Assembly: GCA_004357385.1 (NCBI GenBank)
Contig: SMWF01000084.1
Coordinates: 1-32,469 of the forward strand
DNA: 32,469 nucleotides
Origin: Gammaproteobacteria bacterium
GTDB taxonomy: Bacteria > Pseudomonadota > Gammaproteobacteria > Pseudomonadales > Azotimanducaceae
Direction of reading: 5' to 3'
The first letter of the stretch is position 1. Each line of letters begins with the position of its first letter. This document shows, one piece after another, positions 8,072 through 16,585 of this stretch. A program made the translations under genes and the position numbers. The notes beneath the pieces were generated by a model. That model had not been told where the DNA came from and searched no databases. It worked only from the letters and a program-made list of their open reading frames with translations.

Positions 8072-8092
8072 AGACCCCGGACTGCGGGGTCT
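8072..8092 (+). repeat. Strong hairpin upstream of the dcw promoter
   Basis: AGACCCCG (8072-8079) and CGGGGTCT (8085-8092) form a perfect 8-bp stem with a 5-base loop. No T-run follows, so it is not a classic intrinsic terminator, though it could block read-through from rnpB or act as a protein-binding dyad. It ends 26 bases before the predicted -35 element. Confidence 0.45.
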
Positions 8093-8100
8093 GGCGGGTT

Positions 8101-8114
8101 CGCGCTGCAGCGCG
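8101..8114. promoter_or_regulatory. 14-bp perfect palindrome next to the -35 element (possible operator)
   Basis: CGCGCTGCAGCGCG reads identically on both strands. It ends three bases before the predicted -35 hexamer of the dcw promoter, a position from which a dimeric regulator could repress or activate. Chance occurrence is possible in GC-rich DNA, and I do not recognise it as the site of a named regulator. Confidence 0.35.
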
Positions 8115-8117
8115 TGC

Positions 8118-8146
8118 TTGATCGTTCCCGGCACCCCTCCTATAGT
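8118..8146 (+). promoter_or_regulatory. Predicted sigma70 promoter of the dcw operon (Pmra)
   Basis: TTGATC (8118-8123) and TATAGT (8141-8146) are spaced by exactly 17 bases, a close match to TTGACA-N17-TATAAT. Transcription would start near 8153, immediately upstream of the TGGGN repeats and about 107 bases before the mraZ ATG. E. coli also drives much of its division cluster from a promoter upstream of mraZ. Confidence 0.65.
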
Positions 8147-8155
8147 GGTGAATGT

Positions 8156-8200
8156 TGGGATTTTGTGGGTAATCGTGGGCCAATCGGGAACCGCGTGGGC
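8156..8200 (+). promoter_or_regulatory. Predicted MraZ operator: TGGGN direct repeats with 10-bp period
   Basis: TGGGA (8156-8160), TGGGT (8166-8170), TGGGC (8176-8180) and TGGGC (8196-8200) lie in exact 10-bp phase. The slot at 8186-8190 holds GGGAA, a degenerate copy shifted by one base. MraZ of E. coli is known to bind TGGGN direct repeats separated by 5 bases between the mra promoter and mraZ, and the spacing here is the same. Placed just after the predicted transcription start, the array fits autorepression of the dcw operon by MraZ. More TGGGG copies (8204-8208, 8235-8239) lie out of phase. Confidence 0.75.
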
Positions 8201-8259
8201 TCGTGGGGAGCTTCTGAGCTTCGACGACCCATGTTGGGGAATCCGGTACCCGGCACTCT

Positions 8260-8718
8260 ATGTTTCGCGGGATCAACAGCGTCAATCTCGATGCCAAGGG
8301 CCGGATGGCTTTGCCGGCGCGCCTGCGGGAGGCCCTAGGCGAACGTGGTGACGCCAGCCTCGTGGTGACCATCGACACTCGCGAGCGTTGTTTGTTGCTC
8401 TACCCCCTGATGGAATGGGAGGTCATCCAGGCGCGCCTGGAGAGTCTCTCGAACATGCGCCGCAGCGCGCGCTTAGTGCAACGGCTGCTGATCGGACATG
8501 CCACCGACGTTGAACTGGACGGCAACGGTCGTCTGCTTTTGCCTGCCATGCTTCGGGAATTTGCCGGCTTGAGCAAAAAGCTGGTGCTGTTGGGACAAGG
8601 TAACAAGATCGAGATCTGGGCTGAGGATCTGTGGCAGAAACGCCTCAAAGAATGGCTCGATGAACGGGCCGGGGACGTTCTTGATGACAGCGATGACTTC
8701 TCCGATCTATCGGTCTGA
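8260..8718 (+). CDS. mraZ: MraZ, transcriptional regulator of the dcw cluster
   Basis: MraZ is a ring-forming AbrB-fold DNA-binding protein that represses its own operon. The 152-residue product (same length as in E. coli) contains two SpoVT-AbrB-like halves, each with the DxxxR signature: LDAKGRMALPARLRE near residues 10-24 and LDGNGRLLLPAMLRE near 86-100. The N-terminus MFRGINSVNLDAKGR is characteristic, which supports ATG at 8260 although no strong ribosome-binding sequence precedes it. It is the first gene of the dcw operon. The TGGGN array upstream is its probable target. Confidence 0.97.
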   Translation: MFRGINSVNLDAKGRMALPARLREALGERGDASLVVTIDTRERCLLLYPLMEWEVIQARLESLSNMRRSARLVQRLLIGHATDVELDGNGRLLLPAMLREFAGLSKKLVLLGQGNKIEIWAEDLWQKRLKEWLDERAGDVLDDSDDFSDLSV

Positions 8719-8724
8719 CCGGCC

Positions 8725-9642
8725 GTGGAGCACACTCCGATCCTGCCGCTGGAGATTGCGGACGCGCTCCTGTGGAGGCCCGACGGAGCATACGTGGACG
8801 CAACGTTTGGGCGCGGCGGGCATAGCAGGGTGCTACTTGAACGGCTGGCCGCGAATGCGCGGCTGTTGGTCGTGGATCGCGATCCGGAAGCGATTGCGGC
8901 GGCTCAGGGGCTGGCCGCGATCGATGCCAGGGTACGGGTTGCCCGGGGCCGTTTCAGTGAATTACGCGAACTGGCGCGGGACGCCGGGTTCGAGACGGCA
9001 TCAGGCGTCGTGATGGATCTCGGTGTGTCGTCACCACAACTCGACGACCCCGACCGAGGATTCAGCTTCCGCTTTAATGCGCCCCTGGACATGAGGATGG
9101 ACCCTGAATCCGGTCAGAGCGCAGCCGACTGGCTGAACGCCGCGGATGTCACTGAGCTGGCGCGAACGTTCAGAGAGTACGGTGAAGAACGCTACGCTGG
9201 CAGAATTGCCCGGGCCATCATCGAGCATCGAAAGATCCGTCCGCTGCGACGCACCGATGAACTGGTGGGCATCATCGACGCGGCTCAGCCGCGTCCGGAC
9301 AGACACAAGCATGCTGCGACGCGGGTGTTCCAGGCCATTCGGATTCGGATCAATGACGAACTCGAGGAGCTCGATCGAGGGCTCGACGTGGCATTCGAAT
9401 TACTCGAACCTCAGGGCCGGCTGGCGGTGCTCAGCTTCCACTCCCTGGAGGATCGGCTCGTCAAGCGGCGCTTCCGGCGTTGGACCGAGGGCGAACCGCT
9501 GCCGCGACGATTGCCGGTGCCGGGCGAACGCCGTGGCCGCGCGCGGCTGATCATCAAGTCCCAGGCACCTGACGCCATGGAAGTCGAGCGCAATCCACGC
9601 GCTCGGAGCGCACGCTTGCGAGTCATCGAGAAGACCGCGTGA
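8725..9642 (+). CDS. rsmH: 16S rRNA (cytosine-1402 N4)-methyltransferase RsmH
   Basis: RsmH (MraW) adds a methyl group to N4 of C1402 in 16S rRNA. The 305-residue product starts MEHTPILPLE. It shows the SAM-binding loop VDATFGRGGHS (24-34), VMDLGVSSPQLDDPDRGFSF, PLDMRMD, VFQAIRIRINDEL and LAVLSFHSLEDRLVKRRFR, all typical. GTG at 8725 lies six bases after the mraZ stop, and the last codons overlap ftsL (GTGA). The partner enzyme RsmI, which methylates the ribose of the same nucleotide, is encoded just 1.2 kb upstream. Confidence 0.97.
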   Translation: MEHTPILPLEIADALLWRPDGAYVDATFGRGGHSRVLLERLAANARLLVVDRDPEAIAAAQGLAAIDARVRVARGRFSELRELARDAGFETASGVVMDLGVSSPQLDDPDRGFSFRFNAPLDMRMDPESGQSAADWLNAADVTELARTFREYGEERYAGRIARAIIEHRKIRPLRRTDELVGIIDAAQPRPDRHKHAATRVFQAIRIRINDELEELDRGLDVAFELLEPQGRLAVLSFHSLEDRLVKRRFRRWTEGEPLPRRLPVPGERRGRARLIIKSQAPDAMEVERNPRARSARLRVIEKTA

Positions 9643-9950
9643 AGAAGCGCGGGAGTGCGAAGCGCCGCAGCCGGGCTCACTCGCCCGGTCCGCGCTGGTT
9701 ATTGGTTGGAACCGTGATCTACCTCGGAGTCGCTGCGACGGGTGTTCTGGTGGCACGTTCGAGTCAGGAAATGCGGACGCTTAACCTGGCGGTTGAGCAG
9801 AATCAGGACACCAGGGATCACCTGTTGGCCCAGTACAGTCGGCTGCTCCTCGAACGCAGCACACTCACCGCTTACCAGAACGTCGACGAGATCGCCGAAC
9901 AGACGCTGGACATGCGTTTTCCGGAGCGGGTGGAGCGTGTAACGCAATGA
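9639..9950 (+). CDS. ftsL: Cell division protein FtsL
   Basis: FtsL is a small bitopic divisome protein that forms a complex with FtsB and FtsQ. It helps activate FtsW-FtsI septal peptidoglycan synthesis. The 103-residue product has a basic cytoplasmic N-terminus (KKRGSAKRRSR), one transmembrane helix (about 20-39) and a periplasmic coiled coil with heptad-like leucines, ending in the NVDEIAEQTLDMRFP segment common in FtsL. The GTG start overlaps the rsmH stop by GTGA, and the stop overlaps the ftsI start by ATGA. Identification rests on topology, size and position as well as sequence. Confidence 0.93.
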   Translation: MKKRGSAKRRSRAHSPGPRWLLVGTVIYLGVAATGVLVARSSQEMRTLNLAVEQNQDTRDHLLAQYSRLLLERSTLTAYQNVDEIAEQTLDMRFPERVERVTQ

Positions 9951-11608
9951 GTCGGTGGCGGCATTTCGCGTTGGTGTTCACATTCCTGACGATTGCAGCC
10001 GTACTGGTAGGCAGAATTGCGGCGCTGAACATCAACGATTCCGCGTTTCTGAAGCGTCAGGGCGACGCGCGTTCGGTACGTGTCGAGTCGTTGGCTGCGC
10101 ATCGCGGCATCGTCTTCGACCGTCATGGCGAGCCGTTGGCGGTGAGCACGCCCGTGGTGTCCGTGTGGATCGACCCGAGCGCGACGCGACTCGACGCGAA
10201 TCAGCGCCGGGCACTGGCGCGGACGCTGGCGATCGATGTCACCCAACTGGCCGAGCGGCAGCAACTTTATCGCAACAAATCGTTCATGTACGTCGCTCGG
10301 CGGGTAACGCCGGATCTGGCCAACACGGTCGCCGATCTTGGTATCACCGGCGTACGCTTCAAACGCGAGTATCGGCGTTACTACCCGGCCGGAGAGCTGG
10401 CGGCGCACGTGGTTGGCTTTACCGATATCGACGATCGTGGCCAGGAAGGGGTCGAGCTGTCCTTCGATAAGCATCTGCGCGGTATCGCCGGTCGCAAGAA
10501 GGTGCTGAAGGATCGCCGAGGTCAGATCGTACGCGACCTCGAGTACCTGGCCGCGCCGCAGTTCGGCAACGACCTTCGCCTGAGCATCGATTTACGCCTG
10601 CAGTTCTTTGCGTATCGCGAGCTGAAATCCGCGGTGGAGCATCATCGAGCCGTCTCAGGGTCGGTGGTGATGCTCGATGTTCGCACCGGTGAGATCCTCG
10701 CATTGGTCAACCAGCCCTCGTTCAACCCCAATGGGATCAGCCGGATTGATCACGGGGCGATGCGAAACCGCGCGATAACAGACCTGTATGAACCGGGTTC
10801 GACGGTCAAACCATTGACGATCATCGCGGCTCTCGAATCCGGACGATTTTCTCCGAATTCGTCCATCGACACCGCGCCAGGCTACGTAAGGGTGGGCAAA
10901 AAGCTGATCGAAGATCCTGTCAACCGGGGCCGCATTTCACTTCGCGAGGTGCTCGAAAAGTCCAGTCAGGTCGGCATTGCCAAAGTTGCGCTGAAGCTTG
11001 AGAAGCGGGCTGTATTCGATGTCTTTACTCGGGCCGGATTTGGCACCTATCCGGGCAGTGGTCTGCCGGGCGAAGTAGCAGGCCGGTTGAGCGATGCTGA
11101 GTTGAACAACCCGATCGTGCGCGCCACCATGGCCTACGGATACGGAATCTCCGTCACTCCGTTGCAATTGGCGCAGGCATATCTTGGGTTGGCCACCCTG
11201 GGTCAGTCGCTGCCGGTGTCGATCCTGCGCCTGGACTCGGCACCCGAAATGGTACGGGTGTTCGACGAGCGCGACGTACGTGCCCTCGTGGGAATGATGC
11301 AGGGTGTGGCGACGGCAACCGGAACGGCGCCCAAGGCCCGGGTGCCGGGCTATCGGGTCGCCGGCAAGACCGGTACAACGCGCAAGGTCGGCGCGACGGG
11401 CTATGACGATTCCAGGCACGTTGCTTTCTTTGCCGGAATGGCGCCGGTTGAGAACCCGCGGGTTGTCGTCGTGGTGGTGGTCAACGAGCCGAAGGGCGAA
11501 CGCGTGGGCGGTGGCGATGTCGCAGCTCCGGTATTCGCGCGGATCGTGGCTCGGGCACTGCGGGTTCTGGGTGTCGCGCCGGAAACTGAGATGGGGCGCG
11601 CGGTGTGA
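9947..11608 (+). CDS. ftsI: FtsI (PBP3), septal peptidoglycan transpeptidase
   Basis: FtsI is the class B penicillin-binding protein that cross-links septal peptidoglycan with FtsW. The 553-residue product has an N-terminal membrane anchor (about 7-28), a dimerisation/pedestal domain containing AAHRGIVFDRHGEPLA (50-65), and a transpeptidase domain. Active-site motifs: STVK (285-288, nucleophile S285), SSQ (339-341) where most PBPs have SxN, and KTGT (474-477). ATG at 9947 overlaps the ftsL stop; the 3' end overlaps murE (GTGA). Confidence 0.96.
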   Translation: MSRWRHFALVFTFLTIAAVLVGRIAALNINDSAFLKRQGDARSVRVESLAAHRGIVFDRHGEPLAVSTPVVSVWIDPSATRLDANQRRALARTLAIDVTQLAERQQLYRNKSFMYVARRVTPDLANTVADLGITGVRFKREYRRYYPAGELAAHVVGFTDIDDRGQEGVELSFDKHLRGIAGRKKVLKDRRGQIVRDLEYLAAPQFGNDLRLSIDLRLQFFAYRELKSAVEHHRAVSGSVVMLDVRTGEILALVNQPSFNPNGISRIDHGAMRNRAITDLYEPGSTVKPLTIIAALESGRFSPNSSIDTAPGYVRVGKKLIEDPVNRGRISLREVLEKSSQVGIAKVALKLEKRAVFDVFTRAGFGTYPGSGLPGEVAGRLSDAELNNPIVRATMAYGYGISVTPLQLAQAYLGLATLGQSLPVSILRLDSAPEMVRVFDERDVRALVGMMQGVATATGTAPKARVPGYRVAGKTGTTRKVGATGYDDSRHVAFFAGMAPVENPRVVVVVVVNEPKGERVGGGDVAAPVFARIVARALRVLGVAPETEMGRAV

Positions 11609-13056
11609 TCGGGGCGGGCGTCACCTCGCTGGCGGATTGCCTCCCCGGAATCCCTAACCCGCCGGATATCCTGATCAGCGGCATTGCACTCGATTCGAGG
11701 AAGGTGCAGCGCGGCGAGTTGTTTGTGGCGTGTGCCGGTGCGGCGGCAGACGGCCACGATTTTGTGGACAAGGCCATCGCCCGTGGTGCGGTCGCGATCC
11801 TCTCGGAGCGGCCGGTTCGCACCCGCGGCGTGCCGGTCGTCGTCACACCCGATGCGCGCCGCCGGGCAGGTCGGATTGCCGCTCGGCTCGCGGGGGATCC
11901 GAGTGTCGAGCTTGGCTGCATTGGCATTACGGGTACGAATGGCAAGACCTCGGTGGCCTATTTCATCGCCCAGTTACTGAGCGCAGTCGGCGAACCCGCA
12001 GGCTATGCCGGGACCCTGGGCTGGGGCTTCCGGGATCGGCTGTGTGGTGGCGGGTTGACGACGGAAGATGCCGTGACGGTGCAGCGGCGGTTGGCCCGGT
12101 TGGCATCCGAAGGTGCACGCTGGGTTGCACTGGAGGCCAGTTCCCATGCGTTGGATCAGGATCGCATCGAGGCCGTCAACTTCGACATCGCGGTGTTCAC
12201 CAATCTGACGCGCGATCATCTCGACTATCACGGCGACATGGCCAGTTACGCCGCGGCCAAACGCAAACTGTTCGAGTTCGAGAGCCTCAGCCGGGGTGTC
12301 GTGAACCTGGATGATCCGCTCGGCGTTGAACTGTATCGGAGTAAATCGGTCGCGTTGGAACTGCTGGGCGTGGGCCACGCACCGGAAGCCGACATACGTT
12401 TCGGCGAGCTGCTGTTCGACATGGAGGGCACTCGCGGCAATCTGGAGACCCCCTGGGGTCGCCACGAGGTCCAGGTGCCCGTGTACGGAGACTTCGCATT
12501 TCACAATTTTGCGACGGCGCTGGCAGTTTCCTGCCTCGCCGGGGCGGACATTGATCGATTGCTCGCGGCCGCGACAACGCTGCGCTCACCCCCCGGGCGA
12601 ATGGAGTTCATCCGGGTGTCGGAACGCCCGGTGGTCGTCGTCGACTTCGCACACACGCCCGACGCCCTGCAGCAAGCGCTCGCGGCCGTGCGCGCGCACG
12701 GCGAAGGCCGGCTCGTCTGCGTATTCGGCTGTGGTGGCGATCGTGACCCGGGCAAGCGAATCTTGATGGCCGAAGCGGTCGAGGGTTGCGCGGATGTAGC
12801 GGTGGTGACCAATGACAACCCGCGCAGCGAGCGACCGGAAGACATCGCCGAAGCGATCTGCCGGGGCTTTTCGGGGGCCATACCGGTTGAAGTCGAACTC
12901 GACCGCGAGCGCGCGATTGCGGCCGCCGTCGACCTGGCCGGTCCGATGGGGGTGGTCCTGGTCGCGGGCAAGGGTCACGAGTCGTATCAGGAAATCGCGG
13001 GCGAACGCCGTCCGTACAGCGACATCGACGCCGTCCGACGCGTCTTGGAGGGCTGA
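11605..13056 (+). CDS. murE: MurE, UDP-MurNAc-L-Ala-D-Glu:meso-diaminopimelate ligase
   Basis: MurE adds the third residue of the peptidoglycan stem peptide in the cytoplasm. The 483-residue product has the three Mur-ligase domains: an N-terminal UDP-binding domain, a central ATPase domain with GITGTNGKT (107-115), and a C-terminal domain with DNPRSE (404-409). The DNPR motif marks enzymes that use meso-diaminopimelate. The length is that of a single ligase, so it is not a MurE-MurF fusion. The GTG start overlaps the ftsI stop. The next gene is mraY, only two bases downstream; murF, which normally lies between, is missing. Confidence 0.96.
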   Translation: MIGAGVTSLADCLPGIPNPPDILISGIALDSRKVQRGELFVACAGAAADGHDFVDKAIARGAVAILSERPVRTRGVPVVVTPDARRRAGRIAARLAGDPSVELGCIGITGTNGKTSVAYFIAQLLSAVGEPAGYAGTLGWGFRDRLCGGGLTTEDAVTVQRRLARLASEGARWVALEASSHALDQDRIEAVNFDIAVFTNLTRDHLDYHGDMASYAAAKRKLFEFESLSRGVVNLDDPLGVELYRSKSVALELLGVGHAPEADIRFGELLFDMEGTRGNLETPWGRHEVQVPVYGDFAFHNFATALAVSCLAGADIDRLLAAATTLRSPPGRMEFIRVSERPVVVVDFAHTPDALQQALAAVRAHGEGRLVCVFGCGGDRDPGKRILMAEAVEGCADVAVVTNDNPRSERPEDIAEAICRGFSGAIPVEVELDRERAIAAAVDLAGPMGVVLVAGKGHESYQEIAGERRPYSDIDAVRRVLEG

Positions 13057-13058
13057 CC

Positions 13059-14141
13059 GTGCTGCTCTGGTTGACCGACTACCTCGCGCAGTTCGTCAGC
13101 GGATTTGGGGTGTTTCAGTACCTGACATTTCGAACCATGGTCAGCGTGCTGACCGCCTTGACGATGGCACTGCTGCTGGGCCCGATGATGATTGCCAAGC
13201 TGAGCCAATACCAGATCGGTCAGACCGTTCGCAGCGATGGGCCCGAGAGCCATTTCTCGAAGGCCGGTACCCCGACCATGGGTGGCGCGTTGATCCTGGT
13301 CGTCATCGTGGTCACTACGATCCTCTGGGGGGATCTGGGGAACCACTACATCTGGGTGGCGTTGGTGGTCACGCTGTTGTTCGGCTTGATCGGCTGGTAT
13401 GACGACTACCTCAAGCTCACGGAGGCGGATGCTCGGGGCCTCGCCGCGCGTTGGAAGTATTTCTGGCAATCCGTGGTCGGAGCCGGTGCCGCCGGGTTTC
13501 TGTATTGGAGCGCGGCCACGCCCGCCGAGACCGCGTTGATCGTACCGTTCTTCAAGGAGGTCGCGATCGAACTCGGCCCGATGTACATGGTGATCGCCTA
13601 CTTCGTGATCGTTGGAACGAGCAACGCCGTCAACCTTACCGATGGGCTCGATGGCCTGGCGATTCTGCCCACGGTGATGGTCGGTGCGGCGTTGGGGCTG
13701 ATTGCCTATCTTGCGGGACATGTCGAGTTCGCCGCATACCTGCAGATCCCGTACATCCATGGTGCAGGTGAACTCGCGGTGTTCTGCGGCGCGCTCATCG
13801 GTGCTGGCCTGGGGTTTCTGTGGTTCAACACCTATCCGGCCCAGGTATTCATGGGGGATGTGGGGGCCCTGGCACTTGGCGCTGCGCTTGGCGTGGTGGC
13901 CATCATAGTCCGCCACGAGCTGGTGCTGTTCATCATGGGCGGCCTGTTCGTGCTGGAAGCCGTGTCGGTGATCCTGCAGGTCGCCTCGTTCAAGTTGACG
14001 GGCAAGCGGATCTTTCGCATGGCTCCGCTGCACCACCACTTCGAGCTGAAAGGCTGGCCGGAACCGCGGGTCATCGTGCGGTTCTGGATCATTACGCTGG
14101 TGCTCGTGGTGATCGGCCTCTCGACGTTGAAGTTGCGATGA
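13059..14141 (+). CDS. mraY: MraY, phospho-MurNAc-pentapeptide translocase
   Basis: MraY transfers phospho-MurNAc-pentapeptide from UDP to undecaprenyl phosphate, making lipid I. The 360-residue product (same length as in E. coli) is a polytopic membrane protein with about ten helices. Hallmarks are [21 protein letters not shown], the [13 protein letters not shown] loop with catalytic aspartates, [11 protein letters not shown], and the [15 protein letters not shown] cytoplasmic loop. GTG at 13059 follows the murE stop by two bases, with GGAGGG just upstream inside murE as ribosome-binding site. The murD ATG is six bases after the stop. Confidence 0.97.
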   Translation: MLLWLTDYLAQFVSGFGVFQYLTFRTMVSVLTALTMALLLGPMMIAKLSQYQIGQTVRSDGPESHFSKAGTPTMGGALILVVIVVTTILWGDLGNHYIWVALVVTLLFGLIGWYDDYLKLTEADARGLAARWKYFWQSVVGAGAAGFLYWSAATPAETALIVPFFKEVAIELGPMYMVIAYFVIVGTSNAVNLTDGLDGLAILPTVMVGAALGLIAYLAGHVEFAAYLQIPYIHGAGELAVFCGALIGAGLGFLWFNTYPAQVFMGDVGALALGAALGVVAIIVRHELVLFIMGGLFVLEAVSVILQVASFKLTGKRIFRMAPLHHHFELKGWPEPRVIVRFWIITLVLVVIGLSTLKLR

Positions 14142-14147
14142 AGACCG

Positions 14148-15479
14148 ATGAGCGCTGAACGAAGCATCATTGTTGGCCTCGGCGTCACGGGGTATTCCTG
14201 CCTTGCGCATCTGCATGGGCGGACGCCGTTGCTGGTTGTCGATACTCGTGCAGCGCCGCCATTCCTCGAGGCGGCGCAGCGCGACTTCCCGGACGTCGAA
14301 ATCATCTGTGGCGCGATCGATGCCGACCTGCTGGTTGACGCCGCGAGGATCCTTGTCAGCCCGGGAATAGCCCTGGACAGCTGCCTGCTGCGCAAGGCCC
14401 GCGCGCAAGGCGTGCCGCTCGAGAGCGATATCGGGCTGTTCCTGGACAGCGTGGATGCGCCCGTGATCGGAATCACCGGCACCAACGGCAAGAGCACCGT
14501 GACCGCGCTGGCGGGGCACCTGCTCAGCGAAGTCGGTGCTATCGCCGGGGTCGGCGGCAACATCGGTCATCCGGCGCTGGCGCTTCTGCAGACGCCGTGC
14601 GATCGGTATGTGCTGGAGTTGTCGAGCTTTCAGCTCGAACGGTTGGGAGCCCAGCACCTGGACGTGGCAGTGCTGTTGAATGTCTCCCCCGATCACCTCG
14701 ATCGATACCCTGACTTCGATGCCTATGCCCGCAGCAAGCAGCGCATCTTCGTCGAGAGCAGGGTGGCGATCTTCAATCGCCACGACCCGCGCACCGTGCC
14801 GCCCGAGGCAACCAGAGCACAAGTCTCGATAGGCCTCGATGCGCCCGACGAGGGGCACTGGGGCGTTTGCAAACAGGGCGGTAGCGCGTACCTGTGTTAC
14901 GGCCGGGAGCGGTTGATTTCCGTGGATCGTCTGAGGCTACGCGGACGGCACAATCAGCTGAATGCACTTGCCGCACTGGCCATCGTACGCGCGTCCGGAT
15001 TCGACGCGATGGCGAGTCTGGATGCGCTGGCGGCGTTTGAAGGACTGGAACATCGTTGTCAGACCGTCGTCGAGTACGATGGAGTGACCTACGTAAACGA
15101 TTCCAAAGCCACGAATCCGGGTGCGGCGGTCGCAGCGCTCGATGGCCTGGCGGAGGAACGGCCGCACATTCTGCTGATTGCCGGTGGCGATGCGAAAGGT
15201 GCTTCCCTCGACGCGCTGGGCCGTGCGGTGTCGGGTCGCGTTAAACACGCGCTGTTGCTTGGGCGCGACGCAGACCGGCTGGCCGACGTGCTTTCGCCGG
15301 CCGTCGCGGTGACGCGCGTCGAGGATCTCCGGGAGGCTGTACAGATCGCGCGGCGCGAAGCCGTTGCCGGGGATGTGGTGTTGCTGTCACCTGCGTGCGC
15401 CAGTCTCGACATGTTCGACAACTTCGAAGCACGGGGCCGAACCTTCGTCATGGAAGTTCGACGGGAGCTCGGCTTGTGA
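14148..15479 (+). CDS. murD: MurD, UDP-MurNAc-L-alanine:D-glutamate ligase
   Basis: MurD adds D-glutamate to UDP-MurNAc-L-alanine. The 443-residue product has an N-terminal nucleotide-binding domain (IIVGLGVTGYSC, 7-18), the ATP loop [10 protein letters not shown] (108-117), the central LELSSFQLE segment and the C-terminal VNDSKATNPGA motif. ATG at 14148 is preferred over ATG at 14138, which overlaps the mraY stop but is in a different frame. The stop codon overlaps the ftsW start (GTGA). Confidence 0.96.
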   Translation: MSAERSIIVGLGVTGYSCLAHLHGRTPLLVVDTRAAPPFLEAAQRDFPDVEIICGAIDADLLVDAARILVSPGIALDSCLLRKARAQGVPLESDIGLFLDSVDAPVIGITGTNGKSTVTALAGHLLSEVGAIAGVGGNIGHPALALLQTPCDRYVLELSSFQLERLGAQHLDVAVLLNVSPDHLDRYPDFDAYARSKQRIFVESRVAIFNRHDPRTVPPEATRAQVSIGLDAPDEGHWGVCKQGGSAYLCYGRERLISVDRLRLRGRHNQLNALAALAIVRASGFDAMASLDALAAFEGLEHRCQTVVEYDGVTYVNDSKATNPGAAVAALDGLAEERPHILLIAGGDAKGASLDALGRAVSGRVKHALLLGRDADRLADVLSPAVAVTRVEDLREAVQIARREAVAGDVVLLSPACASLDMFDNFEARGRTFVMEVRRELGL

Positions 15480-16585
15480 TCCGGTCCGCCGATCTCACGT
15501 TGGTGATGTTGTGGGTGATAGCGCTCGTGGTGGGCGTGGTCATGGTCGCGTCCGCATCCTACCCGATGGCCAGCTCATACGGCGCGCCGTCGTACTTTGT
15601 CGTTCGACACGGGGTGTACACCCTCGCAGGTATCGCCGCGTTCGGTTTTTTCGCCGTGCTGCCTCTGAAACTCTGGTGGCACGCGCACCGCCCGTTCCTG
15701 ATCCTGGCGCTGCTGCTCTGCGTGCTGGTGCTGATCCCGGGGATTGGTCAGGTGATCAACGGCAGCCGCCGCTGGATCGGTCTGGGCGGCATTTCGATAC
15801 AAGCTTCGGAGTTCGCCAAGTTTCTCGTGCTGGTCTATCTGGCGGGTTATCTCGGCCGGAATCGTGATCAACTCGCCGAAGATTGGGTCGTGTTGTTTCG
15901 GCCGCTCGCGGTGGTGAGTGCGGTCTGCATACTGTTACTGCTTGAACCGGACTTCGGATCCGTCGTCGTTCTGGCGGGTGTGACCGGCGGTATGTTCTTT
16001 ATCGCCGGCGCCCGCCTGCGGCATTTTCTGCTGATCGTCATCGTAACGGCTGCGATGCTGGCGTTGATCTCTGTGTTGCAGCCTTATCGAATCGAGCGCC
16101 TGGTGGCGTTCCTCGACCCATGGTCGGTTGCCTTCGGCAGCGGTTATCAGCTGACGCAGTCGCTGATCGCCTTTGGCCGGGGCGAGCTGTTCGGCCTGGG
16201 CCTCGGCGAGGGTATCCAGAAACTGTTCTATCTGCCTGAGGCGCACAATGACTTCATCTTTGCGGTGATCGCCGAGGAACTCGGCCTGGTCGGTGCCGTG
16301 GCTGTGTTCGGGCTGTTGATCGCTATCGTGCTGCGAATGTTTCGTATCGGTCGGCTGGCGCTGGAACGCAACCGGGCGTTCGAAGCGTACCTTGCATATG
16401 GAGCGGGCCTACTGATCGGCTTGCAGAGTCTGATCAACGTCGGAGTCAGCACCGGCGCGCTGCCGACCAAGGGATTGACACTGCCGTTTATCAGCTATGG
16501 CGGCAACAGCTTGCTGGTGTGTTGTGCGCTCGCGGGTCTCAGCTATCGGGTCAGCGTGGAACTGAACGCGGAGACCTGGCGATGA
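15476..16585 (+). CDS. ftsW: FtsW, septal peptidoglycan glycosyltransferase (SEDS family)
   Basis: FtsW polymerises glycan strands from lipid II at the septum together with FtsI. From GTG at 15476 the product is 369 residues with about ten membrane helices. SEDS-family markers are [68 protein letters not shown], and the C-terminal [13 protein letters not shown]. The frame extends upstream to 15395, but that part overlaps murD and is not FtsW-like. Position between murD and murC favours FtsW over RodA. The stop overlaps the murC ATG directly; murG, which normally intervenes, is absent. Confidence 0.95.
   Translation: MIRSADLTLVMLWVIALVVGVVMVASASYPMASSYGAPSYFVVRHGVYTLAGIAAFGFFAVLPLKLWWHAHRPFLILALLLCVLVLIPGIGQVINGSRRWIGLGGISIQASEFAKFLVLVYLAGYLGRNRDQLAEDWVVLFRPLAVVSAVCILLLLEPDFGSVVVLAGVTGGMFFIAGARLRHFLLIVIVTAAMLALISVLQPYRIERLVAFLDPWSVAFGSGYQLTQSLIAFGRGELFGLGLGEGIQKLFYLPEAHNDFIFAVIAEELGLVGAVAVFGLLIAIVLRMFRIGRLALERNRAFEAYLAYGAGLLIGLQSLINVGVSTGALPTKGLTLPFISYGGNSLLVCCALAGLSYRVSVELNAETWR

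Larger units (their letters stand above)
7915..8259. other. Non-coding stretch between rnpB and mraZ
   Basis: I see no credible gene in these 345 bases. The first part (about 7912-7975) is strongly AT-rich (TTATTTCTTTTTTC, TATATTTTC, TTATTATTC) compared with the GC-rich surroundings. Its opening T-run may serve as the rnpB terminator. The rest holds a strong hairpin (8072-8092), a 14-bp palindrome (8101-8114), a sigma70-type promoter (8118-8146) and repeated TGGGN boxes (8156-8200), each listed separately. Together these look like the control region of the dcw operon. The 5' leader to the mraZ ATG would be about 107 bases. Confidence 0.7.

Noticed and set aside
8072-8092. Intrinsic terminator upstream of mraZ
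   Set aside because: The stem is strong but is followed by GGCGGG rather than a T-run, so it is listed only as a hairpin.
11605-13056. Possible MurE-MurF fusion to explain missing murF
   Set aside because: The product is 483 residues with one set of Mur-ligase domains; a fusion would be nearly twice as long.
12987-14858. A 623-codon open frame on the minus strand opposite mraY and murD
   Set aside because: It mirrors two clearly real genes, has histidine/glutamine/aspartate-rich composition typical of antisense frames in GC-rich DNA, and shows no recognisable domain.
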